Origin: an uncultured Methanobrevibacter sp.
GTDB taxonomy: Archaea > Methanobacteriota > Methanobacteria > Methanobacteriales > Methanobacteriaceae
Direction: 5' to 3'
NCBI RefSeq assembly: GCF_902771435.1
Contig: NZ_CACXXB010000004.1
Coordinates: 1 to 64,000, forward strand
DNA: 64,000 nt
Shown here: positions 28,079-37,511 of the stretch, piece after piece
Position numbering within the stretch: the stretch's first letter is position 1
Layout: every line of letters begins with the position of its first letter
The notes under the pieces: generated by a model
The model's input: the letters and a program-made list of their open reading frames with translations, nothing else
What the model was told of the DNA's origin: nothing
Database searches by the model: none
Program-made: the position numbers and the translations under genes

Positions 28079-29014
28079 TTAAACCTCCTTAAACTCCTTG
28101 ATTACTGAATCTATCGGCACGGTATGGGCTTTTTGTCCAATTACCTTATCCAAATCTCCTCCCATAGCAAGTGCCAAAAATTGTGTTATATTCAGGTGTA
28201 TTGCCCTGAAGTTTCTTCCTTCACGTTCCCCAATCAGATGCTGATACCTGTCAAACTGAATATGGCAGTTCGGACACAAATGAACCAAAATATCAACATC
28301 CTCATCTGCTATTGCATTCATCTTATCTGCTGTAGCATTAAATGACAAATCCGGATTGGAATACCTTTGTCTGAAACCTGTTCCGCAGGTTGCCCTTTTA
28401 TGGTCATACCATCCGATTGTCTCACATCCACATTCCTCAATAAGCTCGTCCATGATGTTTGGATCTCTTACGCCACCAATAGTGTCTTCATAGTGCACTT
28501 TGCAATAATGACATCCATGATGAGTAGCTATTGTATAATCACTTAAATCATATTTAATATTGTCCTTTATTTTATCTTTCTTTCCGTAAAGGATATCAAC
28601 TACATGAAAAATGTTTTCTGTAGGATTCAAATCATCCTTTTCGTATTTCAAGTGAGATAGACCGTTTTCATCAAATAATCTGTTAATGTGCTCTCTTAAA
28701 TCATCTTTTTTGTTTAATAATTTTACTGATTTTTTGTTGATTGCATAACAGGTTGCGCACATCATGACAATGTTCGGCCTTCCAAGTTCTTTAGCTATTT
28801 TAAAATTACGTGCACCAATAGCTGATGTGTCTATCTGGTTGAATACATCAGAATAATGCCCAAGACCTGTGCAGCATGTCTGTTTTTCTGAAATTGCATA
28901 GTCAATTCCGAGCTTATCGAAAACGAATTTTGTTGATGCCTCCACTCCGGGATATTCAACGCTTACAAGACAACTTCTAAAAAGTAAAATGTCCTTATCA
29001 GGAATGTTCTTCAT
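28079..29014 (-). CDS. HdrB-like CCG-domain protein
   Basis: The protein has 311 residues. HdrB binds non-cubane 4Fe-4S clusters through two CCG motifs. The first is complete: C15, C47-C48, C86 and C89. The second has C168, then T209-C210 where two cysteines are expected, then C247 and C250. An extra C171 lies beside C168. It is therefore a paralogue with an altered second site. Its start overlaps the HdrC-like gene by 17 nt and its stop is 2 nt from the HdrA-like start, so the three subunits are made together. Canonical HdrB pairs that reduce CoM-S-S-CoB keep both CC pairs, so a different substrate is likely. Confidence 0.85.
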   Translation of the reverse strand: MKNIPDKDILLFRSCLVSVEYPGVEASTKFVFDKLGIDYAISEKQTCCTGLGHYSDVFNQIDTSAIGARNFKIAKELGRPNIVMMCATCYAINKKSVKLLNKKDDLREHINRLFDENGLSHLKYEKDDLNPTENIFHVVDILYGKKDKIKDNIKYDLSDYTIATHHGCHYCKVHYEDTIGGVRDPNIMDELIEECGCETIGWYDHKRATCGTGFRQRYSNPDLSFNATADKMNAIADEDVDILVHLCPNCHIQFDRYQHLIGEREGRNFRAIHLNITQFLALAMGGDLDKVIGQKAHTVPIDSVIKEFKEV

Positions 29015-29612
29015 TGTCTCCCTCCTGAGATGCTCTTATTTTTTCAATCTTTGCTTTAAAACCAGTTATTGTTAATATTTTACTGACCTCATCTATTACA
29101 TCATCAGACGGCATTAATGGAGGGTCCAACTCCAGTTCATTTCTTATTTCATCCAGATGCTGTCTGAAGTCCCACCATCCCGGAACATCACGGTCAATGT
29201 CTGTGAAAAATATTTCAGGAATTGCTCCAATTGCTGCAGTGAAGTATGAATCTGCAAAGCCCATATATTCATAGAGCTTTTCATATCCCATTTCATTTTC
29301 GATTGCAATCTGCTTTAGAATCTGATTTACTTCACATACGCTGTTTCCGACAGGACAAACGCTGTGGCATGTGTAGCAGTAAAAACAGTTCCAGATATTA
29401 TCATCCTCTAAAATTGTTTCATCACCATCCAAGACCCTTTCTATAATTTCACGGGGATTATAATCAGAGTGGCGGGCAGCAGGACATGTTGATGTACACA
29501 TTCCACACTGGACGCATTTCAAAACTCCCTCATCTTTTGAGTTTTTTACATCATTAATGATTTCCACTGCAAACTCGATTGGCGAATCTGTAATCTTCTG
29601 TTGGCTGGACAA
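28998..29612 (-). CDS. HdrC-like iron-sulfur protein
   Basis: The protein has 204 residues. Two classical 4Fe-4S motifs: C33, C36, C39, C43 (CVQCGMCTSTC) and C76, C79, C82, C86 (CFYCYTCHSVC). This is the HdrC arrangement that wires HdrA to HdrB. It is slightly longer than typical HdrC at both ends. The position between the DUF39/ferredoxin gene (9 nt upstream) and the HdrB-like gene (17-nt overlap) places it in the comA operon. Confidence 0.87.
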   Translation of the reverse strand: MSSQQKITDSPIEFAVEIINDVKNSKDEGVLKCVQCGMCTSTCPAARHSDYNPREIIERVLDGDETILEDDNIWNCFYCYTCHSVCPVGNSVCEVNQILKQIAIENEMGYEKLYEYMGFADSYFTAAIGAIPEIFFTDIDRDVPGWWDFRQHLDEIRNELELDPPLMPSDDVIDEVSKILTITGFKAKIEKIRASQEGDNEEHS

Positions 29613-29621
29613 ATTTACACC

Positions 29622-30884
29622 TCATAACTTAAACTCTTTTGATTCAATCATTTTCTTCAATTTTAAGGACAGCTTATTTCCCCTTAATCTGTCTGATTGC
29701 CTGCATATGATTGGAATGTTAACATCACTGCCGTTAATGTTCAAATCAACACTGCCTATGTCCATGTCAAATGCATCATTTTTACAGTAACTGACACACA
29801 TTCCGCATCCGTAACAGTGCGCAATGTTTAATTTCTCTTTTTTGAATGCGTTTGTCGGACAGATTTCTTCAACTATACAACTATCACATTTTGAGCAGTT
29901 ATCTCTATTATATTGGGGTCTTAAGTCATATTCTCCCCAAAGCTTAGCATAATTGGTTTCAGCAAGCGGCAAATGACGTCCTTTAATATCCGCTACAGGT
30001 ATATCAACCATATCATCAGTTATTAAAAGATTATTATAGATTTCCTCATTTAATACAGGTATTGGAATAGCTACAGTATCATATATTTCTCCGCCCTGAC
30101 CTGTCTTGAATCCTCCTATATAATATGGGTCCATTTTACACAAATCGGCAGCCAGCATAAGATTCGGTTTTTCTGCACTTGATCTTGTGCCGTCACCCAA
30201 TATGTATCCCTGGGCGCCATTTATCAGAACTTTTGAACCCTCTTTTATTACGTTGTGAGGAATATCGTTTTGAAGCGGATTCAAATCTCCGCAACCTGAA
30301 AATGTCAGACCCCTTAAGTTACCTTCCAGAGGTGTTGCAGCGAATATGGAACTAACTGCTTCCTTGTTTGGATTTGTAAATGCAGTATAATTTTTAAATG
30401 CCATTCGTGCACCGATGAGCTGTCCACGGGTGATATCTTCAATGGTTATTGTGTTTTCAATTGTTTTGCCGTCGGCGCTTTCCACACGTACATCAATTTC
30501 CCTACCCTCAAGAAGGTCTTTCAGCAGGAATCCTCCACCATAGTTTTCATCATATATCGAATGTGCAGTTCCGTGAAGTATTGCATCCACTGAGCCCAGC
30601 CATTCGTTTGGACATGGCCCTGCATATGCAGGCACTCCATTCAGATAAACTTCAGATGCTCTTATGAATTCTCCAGGCTCTGACACGATGAAGTTTAGAA
30701 TGGCTGCAGTTCCGCTCATTACTCCACATGTTCCTGTTGTTACAACATCAACATCTTCAAAACTTGGAGCGTTTCCTTTCTTTATCAGCTTTTTGAATTC
30801 TTCAGCAGTATAGATATTAGCTTCGCCCTTTTCAATCTTTTCATTGATTTGGGTTATAGTACGATTTTTAGTCAATTTAATCAA
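29622..30884 (-). CDS. DUF39/COG1900 sulfurtransferase-like protein with ferredoxin domain
   Basis: The protein has 420 residues. Residues 1 to about 330 form the DUF39 domain known from L-aspartate-semialdehyde sulfurtransferase, which makes homocysteine from sulfide. Conserved cysteines: C53 in TTGTCGVMSG, C91 in AGPCPNEW, and one in SGCGDLNPLQND. A two-cluster ferredoxin domain follows (CSKCDSCIVEEICP and CYGCGMCVSYC), ending in an 80-residue tail. In Methanosarcina the ferredoxin part is a separate protein. It lies 3 nt after comA and before the HdrC-like gene. Either homocysteine formation or an analogous thiol-forming step on a CoM precursor fits; the gene context favours the second. 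Confidence 0.83.
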   Translation of the reverse strand: MIKLTKNRTITQINEKIEKGEANIYTAEEFKKLIKKGNAPSFEDVDVVTTGTCGVMSGTAAILNFIVSEPGEFIRASEVYLNGVPAYAGPCPNEWLGSVDAILHGTAHSIYDENYGGGFLLKDLLEGREIDVRVESADGKTIENTITIEDITRGQLIGARMAFKNYTAFTNPNKEAVSSIFAATPLEGNLRGLTFSGCGDLNPLQNDIPHNVIKEGSKVLINGAQGYILGDGTRSSAEKPNLMLAADLCKMDPYYIGGFKTGQGGEIYDTVAIPIPVLNEEIYNNLLITDDMVDIPVADIKGRHLPLAETNYAKLWGEYDLRPQYNRDNCSKCDSCIVEEICPTNAFKKEKLNIAHCYGCGMCVSYCKNDAFDMDIGSVDLNINGSDVNIPIICRQSDRLRGNKLSLKLKKMIESKEFKL

Positions 30885-30887
30885 CCT

Positions 30888-31658
30888 TTATATTTTTCCC
30901 AGAGTATCTCCCCTTAATCCTCTCCTTAGGGTTTCAAGAGAGGTGATGTCATCTGAGGAGACATTTCCTAAATTAACAGTATTTCCAAGTTTTAAAATGA
31001 AAAATACCTGTTGGTCCTTGTTAGGTGCTTCCCAAAGTATTTTATCGGAGTCAAAATTATCCAGAATATAGTCAATTTCATCTTCTTTTGCTTTACCTGC
31101 CTTATCAAATATTCCTATGTTTTTTCCACCTTCCCTTGCCTCTACAATAATCAATGAAGAGCCGGCATCCAATTCTTCCTGCATATATTGAATTCTCTCG
31201 TCCAATGTGAGTTCCTTATCCAGATTAGGGTCCTTTTTCCCGACTTCAGACAACACTTCAAATCCATTGTCCCTGGCAAGTTCTATGCATTCCACTTTAC
31301 GCTCATGCGCAATATTTGTTGAACCGTCAGATACTTCAATGGCCGGAAAACCTAACATGTGGGCCTCATCGAAGAATTCCTCCAGTTTATCATTCATGTA
31401 AGCAAGTTCAAACAATGTTCCACCAGTATAAGGAGTGATTTCATGCGCCTTATACATTTCAACCTTGGCTTTTATTATGTCCTGTTCATGTACGATTGAG
31501 GTTCCCCAACCGAATTTCAAATAATCCACATATTCTCCGGAAATATCCATCAGGCTTTCGGCTGTTTGCAGGCCTAAACCTTTGTCTAAAACCATGGTGA
31601 TTCCACATTTTCTAGGCTTTTCTTCTCTTTTTTTTGATAAAAATTCAAAAGATTTCAA
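30888..31658 (-). CDS. comA: Phosphosulfolactate synthase
   Basis: The protein has 256 residues. It adds sulfite to phosphoenolpyruvate, the first step of this coenzyme M route. TIM-barrel family signatures are present: TMVLDKGLGL, YLKFGWGTS, ITPYTGGTLFE, AIEVSDGST, VLSEVGKKDP and LIIVEAREGGKN. Length matches ComA. First gene of a five-gene operon (comA, DUF39, hdrC-, hdrB-, hdrA-like). comB and comC are not in the window. AT-rich promoter region at 31660-31740. Confidence 0.95.
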   Translation of the reverse strand: MKSFEFLSKKREEKPRKCGITMVLDKGLGLQTAESLMDISGEYVDYLKFGWGTSIVHEQDIIKAKVEMYKAHEITPYTGGTLFELAYMNDKLEEFFDEAHMLGFPAIEVSDGSTNIAHERKVECIELARDNGFEVLSEVGKKDPNLDKELTLDERIQYMQEELDAGSSLIIVEAREGGKNIGIFDKAGKAKEDEIDYILDNFDSDKILWEAPNKDQQVFFILKLGNTVNLGNVSSDDITSLETLRRGLRGDTLGKI

Positions 31659-31793
31659 AATATCACACGTGTTAATTTAATTTTATTAAATATTAATAGT
31701 AAGATATAGTATTTAAATATTATTAACACTTTGCTTTTAGGCAAAAACAATTAAAATAAAAATAAAATTTTAAAAAAAAAAAGTAATGGAAAA

Positions 31794-32081
31794 TTAATCC
31801 ACACGAAGTTCATTTTCTGATCTTGTCACCAGATCGGAAAGGGAATTGCGAACATTTTCTGGAATAGAGTTATCTTCTTTATCAGCTATTACTTGAGCGA
31901 TGATTTTACACAAAACAAATATGGCGTGCTTATGTTCTGCCTTTGTCTTATGAATATGGTGTGGGCTAATTTTGAGTGTAATATATTCACTGCAATCATT
32001 GGTAATTTGGTCATCTTCTGCTAAGTATTTTAAAACGTATACTAAAAATTGATGTAATTGAATCATTTCGTCTTTGTACAT
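31794..32081 (-). CDS. UPF0058 family small protein
   Basis: The protein has 95 residues. The N-terminus KDEMIQLHQFLVYVLKYL is the hallmark of the archaeal UPF0058 family, followed by the His-rich ISPHHIHKTKAEHKHAIFVLCKI, which could bind a metal. Function unknown; it is widespread in archaea. It stands alone. Upstream are a minus-strand TATA-like element and a 9-bp-arm dyad between TATA and the start codon, which suggests autoregulation. Confidence 0.82.
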   Translation of the reverse strand: MYKDEMIQLHQFLVYVLKYLAEDDQITNDCSEYITLKISPHHIHKTKAEHKHAIFVLCKIIAQVIADKEDNSIPENVRNSLSDLVTRSENELRVD

Positions 32082-32403
32082 ATATATCCTAACCCATTTA
32101 ACTAATTTCTTTTAGTTAAAAATTAACTCCAATTTTTATATACTTTAATATTATATACTAATCATATTTAAATATTGCATTAAAAAATACTTTACAATAG
32201 CAAATTAATCAAATATCTTTCAATATTTCTTAAATTAACCTTTATAGTTACTGTTAGATTTGCAAAAATTGCATGAGGCATATAGATTTACAAACATCTA
32301 TTAGAATATCAAAACATTTTATTGATTATTTTAAGATATGTCCCACATTAAAATATATTTAGTAAGAACAGATACCATTTTAATTAACCATTGTTTTAAT
32401 ATT
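32082..32403. promoter_or_regulatory. AT-rich intergenic region with UPF0058 promoter
   Basis: 322 bp between the end of the UPF0280 gene and the start of the UPF0058 gene. On the minus strand a TATA-like element (AGTATATAAAAA) lies at about 32133-32144. The dyad at 32097-32120 follows it. The remainder, about 32160-32400, holds only AT-rich DNA with a weak 6-bp inverted repeat near 32282-32303. I see no convincing gene or structured RNA in it. Confidence 0.4.
32097..32120. promoter_or_regulatory. Candidate operator dyad upstream of UPF0058 gene
   Basis: TTTAACTAA at 32097-32105 and TTAGTTAAA at 32112-32120 are perfect inverted arms with a 6-nt spacer. A further TTAACT lies just beyond the TATA-proximal side. 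The site sits between the TATA-like element and the start codon, where a bound protein would block RNA polymerase. Confidence 0.45.
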
Positions 32404-33132
32404 TCAATAACCTGAATTCGAACCTTCTATAAACTCATTTGTTTCGACAATTTTTGGAAGCCGGCCGACAGTTCCAACATGTTCACCGCAGATTATCAGT
32501 GCACCATCAAAAAATTCCCTGTAACTGTCAGCGCATTCAAGTGCTCCGGAAACCATGTCCTGGCCTGATTCGCCAACGGCAGAATTAGCTATTCTTGTTG
32601 CAAGACCGTCACACACAGATGCCGACCTGCCTATCACTGTTACGCTTTCTGCATTACCAAAGCTTATTGAATGGCCGATTTTACCTGATGAAGTGCAAAT
32701 TCCAAGCGGTCTTTTGCGTTTTTTAATTTCAAATGCTATACTGTTTCCCAAAATTTCATTGTTTGAATAGATTCCACACAAAACATTCTTATCATTGACA
32801 ATGGCAATATCTCCCCCGTTTTCAACAATCGAATATGATGATCCCCTTTCAATAAGATAATCAAGGGACAATTCAGAAATTGTACCTGCAACACATGCCA
32901 TCGGTCCAACATCAGCATGACTCGAGGACTCATACATCCTGAAAACAATATCTGCCAAATCATCATCAGGAATTTCAAGAGGTTCAATAGCTAATGAAAA
33001 CTCATCATTTTTAAAAATGTAATCTTTCAAATCACGCCTGATGTCAAAAATATATCTTTTCAAATCATGATTTGCCAAATCGGTTGTAAGCCTGATGTGG
33101 GTTTCGTCAATGTCAATGTGCGAGAAATTCAT
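32404..33132 (-). CDS. UPF0280 (COG2122) ApbE-like protein
   Basis: The protein has 242 residues. Family motifs [38 protein letters not shown] and [16 protein letters not shown] are clear. The fold is that of ApbE flavin transferases, but the biochemical role is different or unknown. A COG2122 protein in Methanosarcina has been tied to sulfide assimilation together with DUF39/COG1900, and here a COG1900 gene is less than 2 kb away. Divergent from cpgS with 46 bp between the start codons, so the promoters overlap. Confidence 0.82.
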   Translation of the reverse strand: MNFSHIDIDETHIRLTTDLANHDLKRYIFDIRRDLKDYIFKNDEFSLAIEPLEIPDDDLADIVFRMYESSSHADVGPMACVAGTISELSLDYLIERGSSYSIVENGGDIAIVNDKNVLCGIYSNNEILGNSIAFEIKKRKRPLGICTSSGKIGHSISFGNAESVTVIGRSASVCDGLATRIANSAVGESGQDMVSGALECADSYREFFDGALIICGEHVGTVGRLPKIVETNEFIEGSNSGY

Positions 33133-33178
33133 GTTTAATTATTAAACTTTTATATTAATTAAAATTATATCTATTATC

Positions 33179-34558
33179 ATGAAAGCTCTAAACAAAATGC
33201 TCTGTTTGGTTGATGGTGAACACTACCTGCCAGTGACTCAAGAGGCAATAGATACATTAAACAACTTGGAACATATCGATATAGCGGCTGCAGTATTTAT
33301 AGGAGGAACCGAAAAGCTTAGGGACGATTCAGAGGATACCTACTCTGAAAAACTTGGAGTTCCTGTTCAGTTTGCAAAGGATAAGGACATTCCATACGAC
33401 ATTATCGTCGACATGATTAGAAAATATGACATTGATACAGTATTTGATTTGAGTGACGAACCGATTCTTGACTATGCGAAAAGATTCAAGATTGCATGCA
33501 AAGTCCTCAACGAAGGAATTACATATGAAGGACCCGACTTTAAGTTCGAACCAACATCACAGTATGACATTATGGAAAAACCTTCAATTACCATTTTAGG
33601 AACTGGAAAACGTATCGGAAAAACCGCCGTTTCCGGCTTTGTATCCAGACTTATAGACAAGAACGGATATGAACCGTGCGTAATTGCAATGGGAAGAGGA
33701 GGGCCTGAAGAACCTGAAATCGTGCATGGTGAAAAACTAAAAATCAATGCCGAATTCCTGTTGGAACAGTCAGAAAAAGGAGTTCATGCGGCAAGCGATC
33801 ACTGGGAAGATGCATTGATGAGCAGAATATTAACCATTGGCTGCAGGCGTTGTGGTGGTGGAATGGCCGGTGAAGTGTTTTTAACAAACATGAAAAAAGG
33901 TGCAAGACTTGCAAACGAAGTCGAATCAAAATTTGCAATCTTTGAAGGAAGCGGAGCGGCAATACCTCCAATTAAAACAAACAAAAAAATCGCACTTGTC
34001 GGAGCCAACCAGCCTATTGAAAACTTAACAACCTACTTCGGTCCCTACAGAGTAAGTTTGGGCGATCTTGTCATATTGACAATGTGTGAAGAACCAATGT
34101 GTTCTGATGAAAAAATTAAGGAAATAGAGGAATTTGTCAGTGAAGTCAATCCCGAGGCAACAGTCATCTCAACAGTATTTCGACCGAAACCTTTAGAAGA
34201 CATTTCCGGAAAAAAGGTATTGTTTGCAACAACTGCTCCTGAAGACGTTAAGGACAAACTGGTTGAGTACTTGGAAAGCAATTATGACTGTGAAATAATC
34301 GGAACAACCGCACATTTATCCAACAGACCGCTTTTACGTGAAGACATGAAAAAATACATGGACAAGGCCGATGTAATGCTCACAGAACTTAAGGCTGCTG
34401 CGGTCGATGTTGCAACAAAAGATGCGATGGCTGCAGGCCTTGAAGTGGTTTACTGCGATAACATTCCTGTGCCTATAAATGACTCATATCCTGATTTAAA
34501 AGAGTCAGTTCTGAAATTGGTTGACAGTGCAATTGATGATTTTGACAAATCATCATAA
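33179..34558 (+). CDS. cpgS: Cyclic 2,3-diphosphoglycerate synthetase
   Basis: The protein has 459 residues. It makes cyclic 2,3-diphosphoglycerate from 2,3-diphosphoglycerate with ATP; this compound is a major solute and phosphate store of Methanobacteriales. A P-loop-like motif [15 protein letters not shown] lies near residue 140, followed by [23 protein letters not shown] and [10 protein letters not shown]. Length equals the known enzyme (about 460 residues). Single gene, divergent from UPF0280. The 267-bp region after it contains no gene, only AT-rich sequence. Confidence 0.9.
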   Translation: MKALNKMLCLVDGEHYLPVTQEAIDTLNNLEHIDIAAAVFIGGTEKLRDDSEDTYSEKLGVPVQFAKDKDIPYDIIVDMIRKYDIDTVFDLSDEPILDYAKRFKIACKVLNEGITYEGPDFKFEPTSQYDIMEKPSITILGTGKRIGKTAVSGFVSRLIDKNGYEPCVIAMGRGGPEEPEIVHGEKLKINAEFLLEQSEKGVHAASDHWEDALMSRILTIGCRRCGGGMAGEVFLTNMKKGARLANEVESKFAIFEGSGAAIPPIKTNKKIALVGANQPIENLTTYFGPYRVSLGDLVILTMCEEPMCSDEKIKEIEEFVSEVNPEATVISTVFRPKPLEDISGKKVLFATTAPEDVKDKLVEYLESNYDCEIIGTTAHLSNRPLLREDMKKYMDKADVMLTELKAAAVDVATKDAMAAGLEVVYCDNIPVPINDSYPDLKESVLKLVDSAIDDFDKSS

Positions 34559-34825
34559 TTTTCTTTTTTTATAAAAATCAAAATATGTGAATTCAAAAAA
34601 TTTTAAAAAATAATAATCAAAAAAATAAGTATTTTTAATTTTTCTATACATTCATTATAAATTAATAGTCATATTATGAACACTTTTCATAAAATAAAAA
34701 TCATAAAAATAACTTAAAAAAATCATGAAAAACTGCTGAAAAATTAAAACTAAAATAAATTCCTTTTTTCAAAAATAGAAATTTTAATGAGATTTTGTTT
34801 AAAGTTTTTATAAAAAAACTGAAAA

Positions 34826-35086
34826 TCATAAATATTTTAAAATTTCAAGACCCAAATCTGTATTTTTGTATAACCTGCCTTTACGGGCATTTTCATTCAA
34901 ACATAAAACTAAACCATTTTCCTTTAAATCTTTCAAAACATTAGAAACATGGTTAGTTCTCAAGCCTATGTCATTTGCAATTGCGGAAGGAATTTTTATT
35001 CCATCACCAATACTTTTTATAATATTGGTCCTATACTCTGAGGCAATTACATAACCTAAAACTTGAAAAATCTCATCATTGTTCAT
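34826..35086 (-). CDS. Small winged-helix transcription regulator
   Basis: The protein has 86 residues. It is a single ArsR/MarR-like winged helix: IASEYRTNIIKSIGDG, IPSAIANDIGLRTNHVSNVLKDLKENGLV (recognition helix) and a short wing ending GLEILKYL. Many methanogens carry such stand-alone domains. It is divergent from mtxX, 131 bp apart, so it may control itself or mtxX. Minus-strand TATA-like sequence at about 35123-35135. Confidence 0.75.
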   Translation of the reverse strand: MNNDEIFQVLGYVIASEYRTNIIKSIGDGIKIPSAIANDIGLRTNHVSNVLKDLKENGLVLCLNENARKGRLYKNTDLGLEILKYL

Positions 35087-35217
35087 AATAATAATTACAT
35101 ACCCTATCTTTAAAAAATGTATATATTATAATGCACCCAAATAAACATCTTTAAATACAACATAAATAATTAAAAAAAAATAAAATTTAATAAATACTAC
35201 AATATAATATTAAAATA

Positions 35218-35931
35218 ATGAAAACAATAGCAATTGGAATAGGAAAAAACAAAAATATCAAACAAGCAATTGATATTTTTACCGATGAACATAACGTAAA
35301 CATAAAATTAATACAAACCGACAGTGAATTGGTTGAAGCGATTTTAGATGATGAAATCGATGCGGTAGTAAGGGGATCACTTGCAGCATCAGGAGTTATC
35401 AAGGAAGTTAAAAAACATTTCCCGGACATTTCAAGAGCAACATATGTCAATGGTGATGACCATGAATTTTTACTGACACCCGTAGGAATAGATGAAGGAA
35501 CAACCGTTGAAGAAAAATTAAAAATTGCAATAAACTGCGGAGAATTTCTAAAAAAACTAAAAAAGGAACCGAAAATAGCTATTCTTGCTGACGGTAGAAA
35601 AGGAGATTACGGAAGAAGCGAACGGATCTCAAAATCCATTGATGAAAGTGAAGAGCTGACAAGACTGATTAAAGAAAAAACTGATTTTAACGTTGAAAAT
35701 TATTATATCCTAATCGAACAGGCACTGAAAGAGGATTGCAATGTAATAATTGCGCCGGACGGAATAATTGGAAATATTATATTCAGAACACTGATTTTAG
35801 TTGATTCCTGGCCAAGCTGCGGCGCCATAACATTTGGAATAAACGGAATTTATATCGATACCAGCCGTGACCAAAGTGTTGAAGGCTACCTTAGAAGTCT
35901 GAAATTTGCATACAGTTTAGCCAAACTTTAA
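35218..35931 (+). CDS. mtxX: Methanogenesis marker protein 4, MtxX-like
   Basis: The protein has 237 residues. It matches the methanogenesis marker 4 family, found in essentially all methanogens and annotated as the MtxX methyltransferase without clear biochemistry. The N-terminus IAIGIGKNKNIKQA and the segments VVRGSLAASG, LLTPVGIDEG, ILADGRKGDYGRS and IAPDGIIGNIIFR are the conserved parts; the fold resembles phosphate acetyltransferases. It precedes uppS by 50 nt and may share its transcript. Confidence 0.82.
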   Translation: MKTIAIGIGKNKNIKQAIDIFTDEHNVNIKLIQTDSELVEAILDDEIDAVVRGSLAASGVIKEVKKHFPDISRATYVNGDDHEFLLTPVGIDEGTTVEEKLKIAINCGEFLKKLKKEPKIAILADGRKGDYGRSERISKSIDESEELTRLIKEKTDFNVENYYILIEQALKEDCNVIIAPDGIIGNIIFRTLILVDSWPSCGAITFGINGIYIDTSRDQSVEGYLRSLKFAYSLAKL

Positions 35932-35981
35932 AAACATTGAGTTACATAATAGTAATTAATATAAACTTTTAAGGGATAAAA

Positions 35982-36746
35982 ATGGCAGAGAATTTTCTTT
36001 ATAGAATATATGAATGGTATATCTCAAGAGATTTGGTTCCTGAGAAAATGCCAAAACATGTAGCTATAATTATGGATGGAAACAGAAGATATTCCAAACT
36101 CCAGGGAAATGTTGATGTCCTTAAAGGACATGAAATGGGAGTGGACACTCTTGAAAATGTACTTGACTGGAGTATCGAACTGGGAATTGAAATAATAACT
36201 GCCTATGCATTTTCAACAGAAAATTTCAACAGACCAAAACATGAAGTCGACGGATTGATGAAATTGTTCGTCATTAACTTCAAAAGACTGGTAAACCATG
36301 AAAAAATACATAAAAATGAAGTAAGAGTGAAAGTTGTAGGCAGAACCGAATTGCTTCCGGAAAGTGTGAAAGAAGCAATTAAAGATGCAGAAGAGGCAAC
36401 AAAAAATTACAATAAACGTTTCTTTAATTTGGCTATAGGATATGACGGTCGTTTGGAAATTATTGACTCTTTTAAAAAAATCATTAAAGAAGTTCAGGAA
36501 GGAAACATTACCATCGATGATGTTGATGAAGACCTTGTAAGTAAAAATCTCTATACTGCAGGCTTAGATGACCCTAACCTAATCATCAGAACCAGCGGTG
36601 AAGAAAGGTTAAGCGGATTCCTGCTGTGGCAATCATCATACTCAGAACTTTATTTCTGTGAAACTTTATGGCCTGAACTTAGAAAAGTAGATTTCATAAG
36701 GGCCATCAGATCATATCAAGCAAGAGACAGACGATTTGGAGCATAA
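35982..36746 (+). CDS. uppS: Cis-prenyl diphosphate synthase
   Basis: The protein has 254 residues. It extends a prenyl diphosphate in cis to make the long lipid carrier for cell wall and glycan precursors. Family motifs: [12 protein letters not shown] with the catalytic aspartate, [34 protein letters not shown] and [23 protein letters not shown]. Full length. AAGGG lies just upstream of the ATG at 35982. tatD begins 3 nt after the stop codon. Confidence 0.94.
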   Translation: MAENFLYRIYEWYISRDLVPEKMPKHVAIIMDGNRRYSKLQGNVDVLKGHEMGVDTLENVLDWSIELGIEIITAYAFSTENFNRPKHEVDGLMKLFVINFKRLVNHEKIHKNEVRVKVVGRTELLPESVKEAIKDAEEATKNYNKRFFNLAIGYDGRLEIIDSFKKIIKEVQEGNITIDDVDEDLVSKNLYTAGLDDPNLIIRTSGEERLSGFLLWQSSYSELYFCETLWPELRKVDFIRAIRSYQARDRRFGA

Positions 36747-36749
36747 AAC

Positions 36750-37511
36750 ATGATTGATACCCATTGTCATATAGATTTTGAAGATTTCGATGAAGACCGC
36801 ACAGACGTGATTAAAAGAGCACAGGACAAACTGGATTATGTCATTGCATCCGGTTTTGACAAACAAAGCAATGAAAAAGTTTTAGCTCTTTCAAAAGAAT
36901 ATGAGGGTTTTATTTTTCCTACTTTTGGTTTTCATCCAGTCAGTTCTCAAAATTCAACCGATGAGGAATTGAAAGATGCACAAAATCATTTAATAGCTAA
37001 TTTAGATAATATCGTTGCTGTCGGTGAAGTGGGAATGGATTATTATTATGTAACTGATAAGGCTTTGCGCGAAAGACAGCAGGAAATTTTCACAAGCTTT
37101 TTGGAACTTGCAAATAACCATAAGGTCCCAATCGTAATGCACGTTAGGGACTGTGAAAAAAAGGCAGTGAATATCATCGAAGATTATGATGATATCCCTT
37201 ATTTTGTTTTCCACTGTTACGGAGGCAGTCTAAAGACTGCAAAAAGAATTATGAATAGGGACAACTGTTTCATGAGCTTTTCCACAATGCTTTGTTACTC
37301 ACAACACCATCAGGATTTAATTAAAAAAATTGACCTTGACTATGTTTTAACAGAAACCGACAGTCCATATTTGGCTATGACAAAAGAAGAGAGAAATGAA
37401 CCTGCCAATGTTGTAAGTGCAGTTCATAAAATAGCTGAACTAAAGGATATGGACGTAAATGTTGTTGATGAAATCACCACCAACAATGCCCGTAAAATAT
37501 TTAAAATCTAA
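36750..37511 (+). CDS. TatD-family metal-dependent hydrolase
   Basis: The protein has 253 residues. Metal ligands of the TatD family are visible: DTHCHIDF (H5, H7), VGEVGMDYYY, IVMHVRDCEKKA, VFHCYGGS and TETDSPYLAM. Family members act as DNases or deaminase-like hydrolases; here the substrate is not known. It follows uppS by 3 nt and probably shares its transcript. The last 4 nt overlap the 3' end of the convergent gene at 37508-37879. Confidence 0.88.
   Translation: MIDTHCHIDFEDFDEDRTDVIKRAQDKLDYVIASGFDKQSNEKVLALSKEYEGFIFPTFGFHPVSSQNSTDEELKDAQNHLIANLDNIVAVGEVGMDYYYVTDKALRERQQEIFTSFLELANNHKVPIVMHVRDCEKKAVNIIEDYDDIPYFVFHCYGGSLKTAKRIMNRDNCFMSFSTMLCYSQHHQDLIKKIDLDYVLTETDSPYLAMTKEERNEPANVVSAVHKIAELKDMDVNVVDEITTNNARKIFKI

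Noticed and set aside
25758-29612. Canonical heterodisulfide reductase hdrABC
   Set aside because: The HdrA has an extra degenerate MvhD domain, the HdrB lacks a cysteine of the second CCG motif, and all three are in the comA operon. These point to a paralogous complex. The main hdr genes are probably elsewhere.
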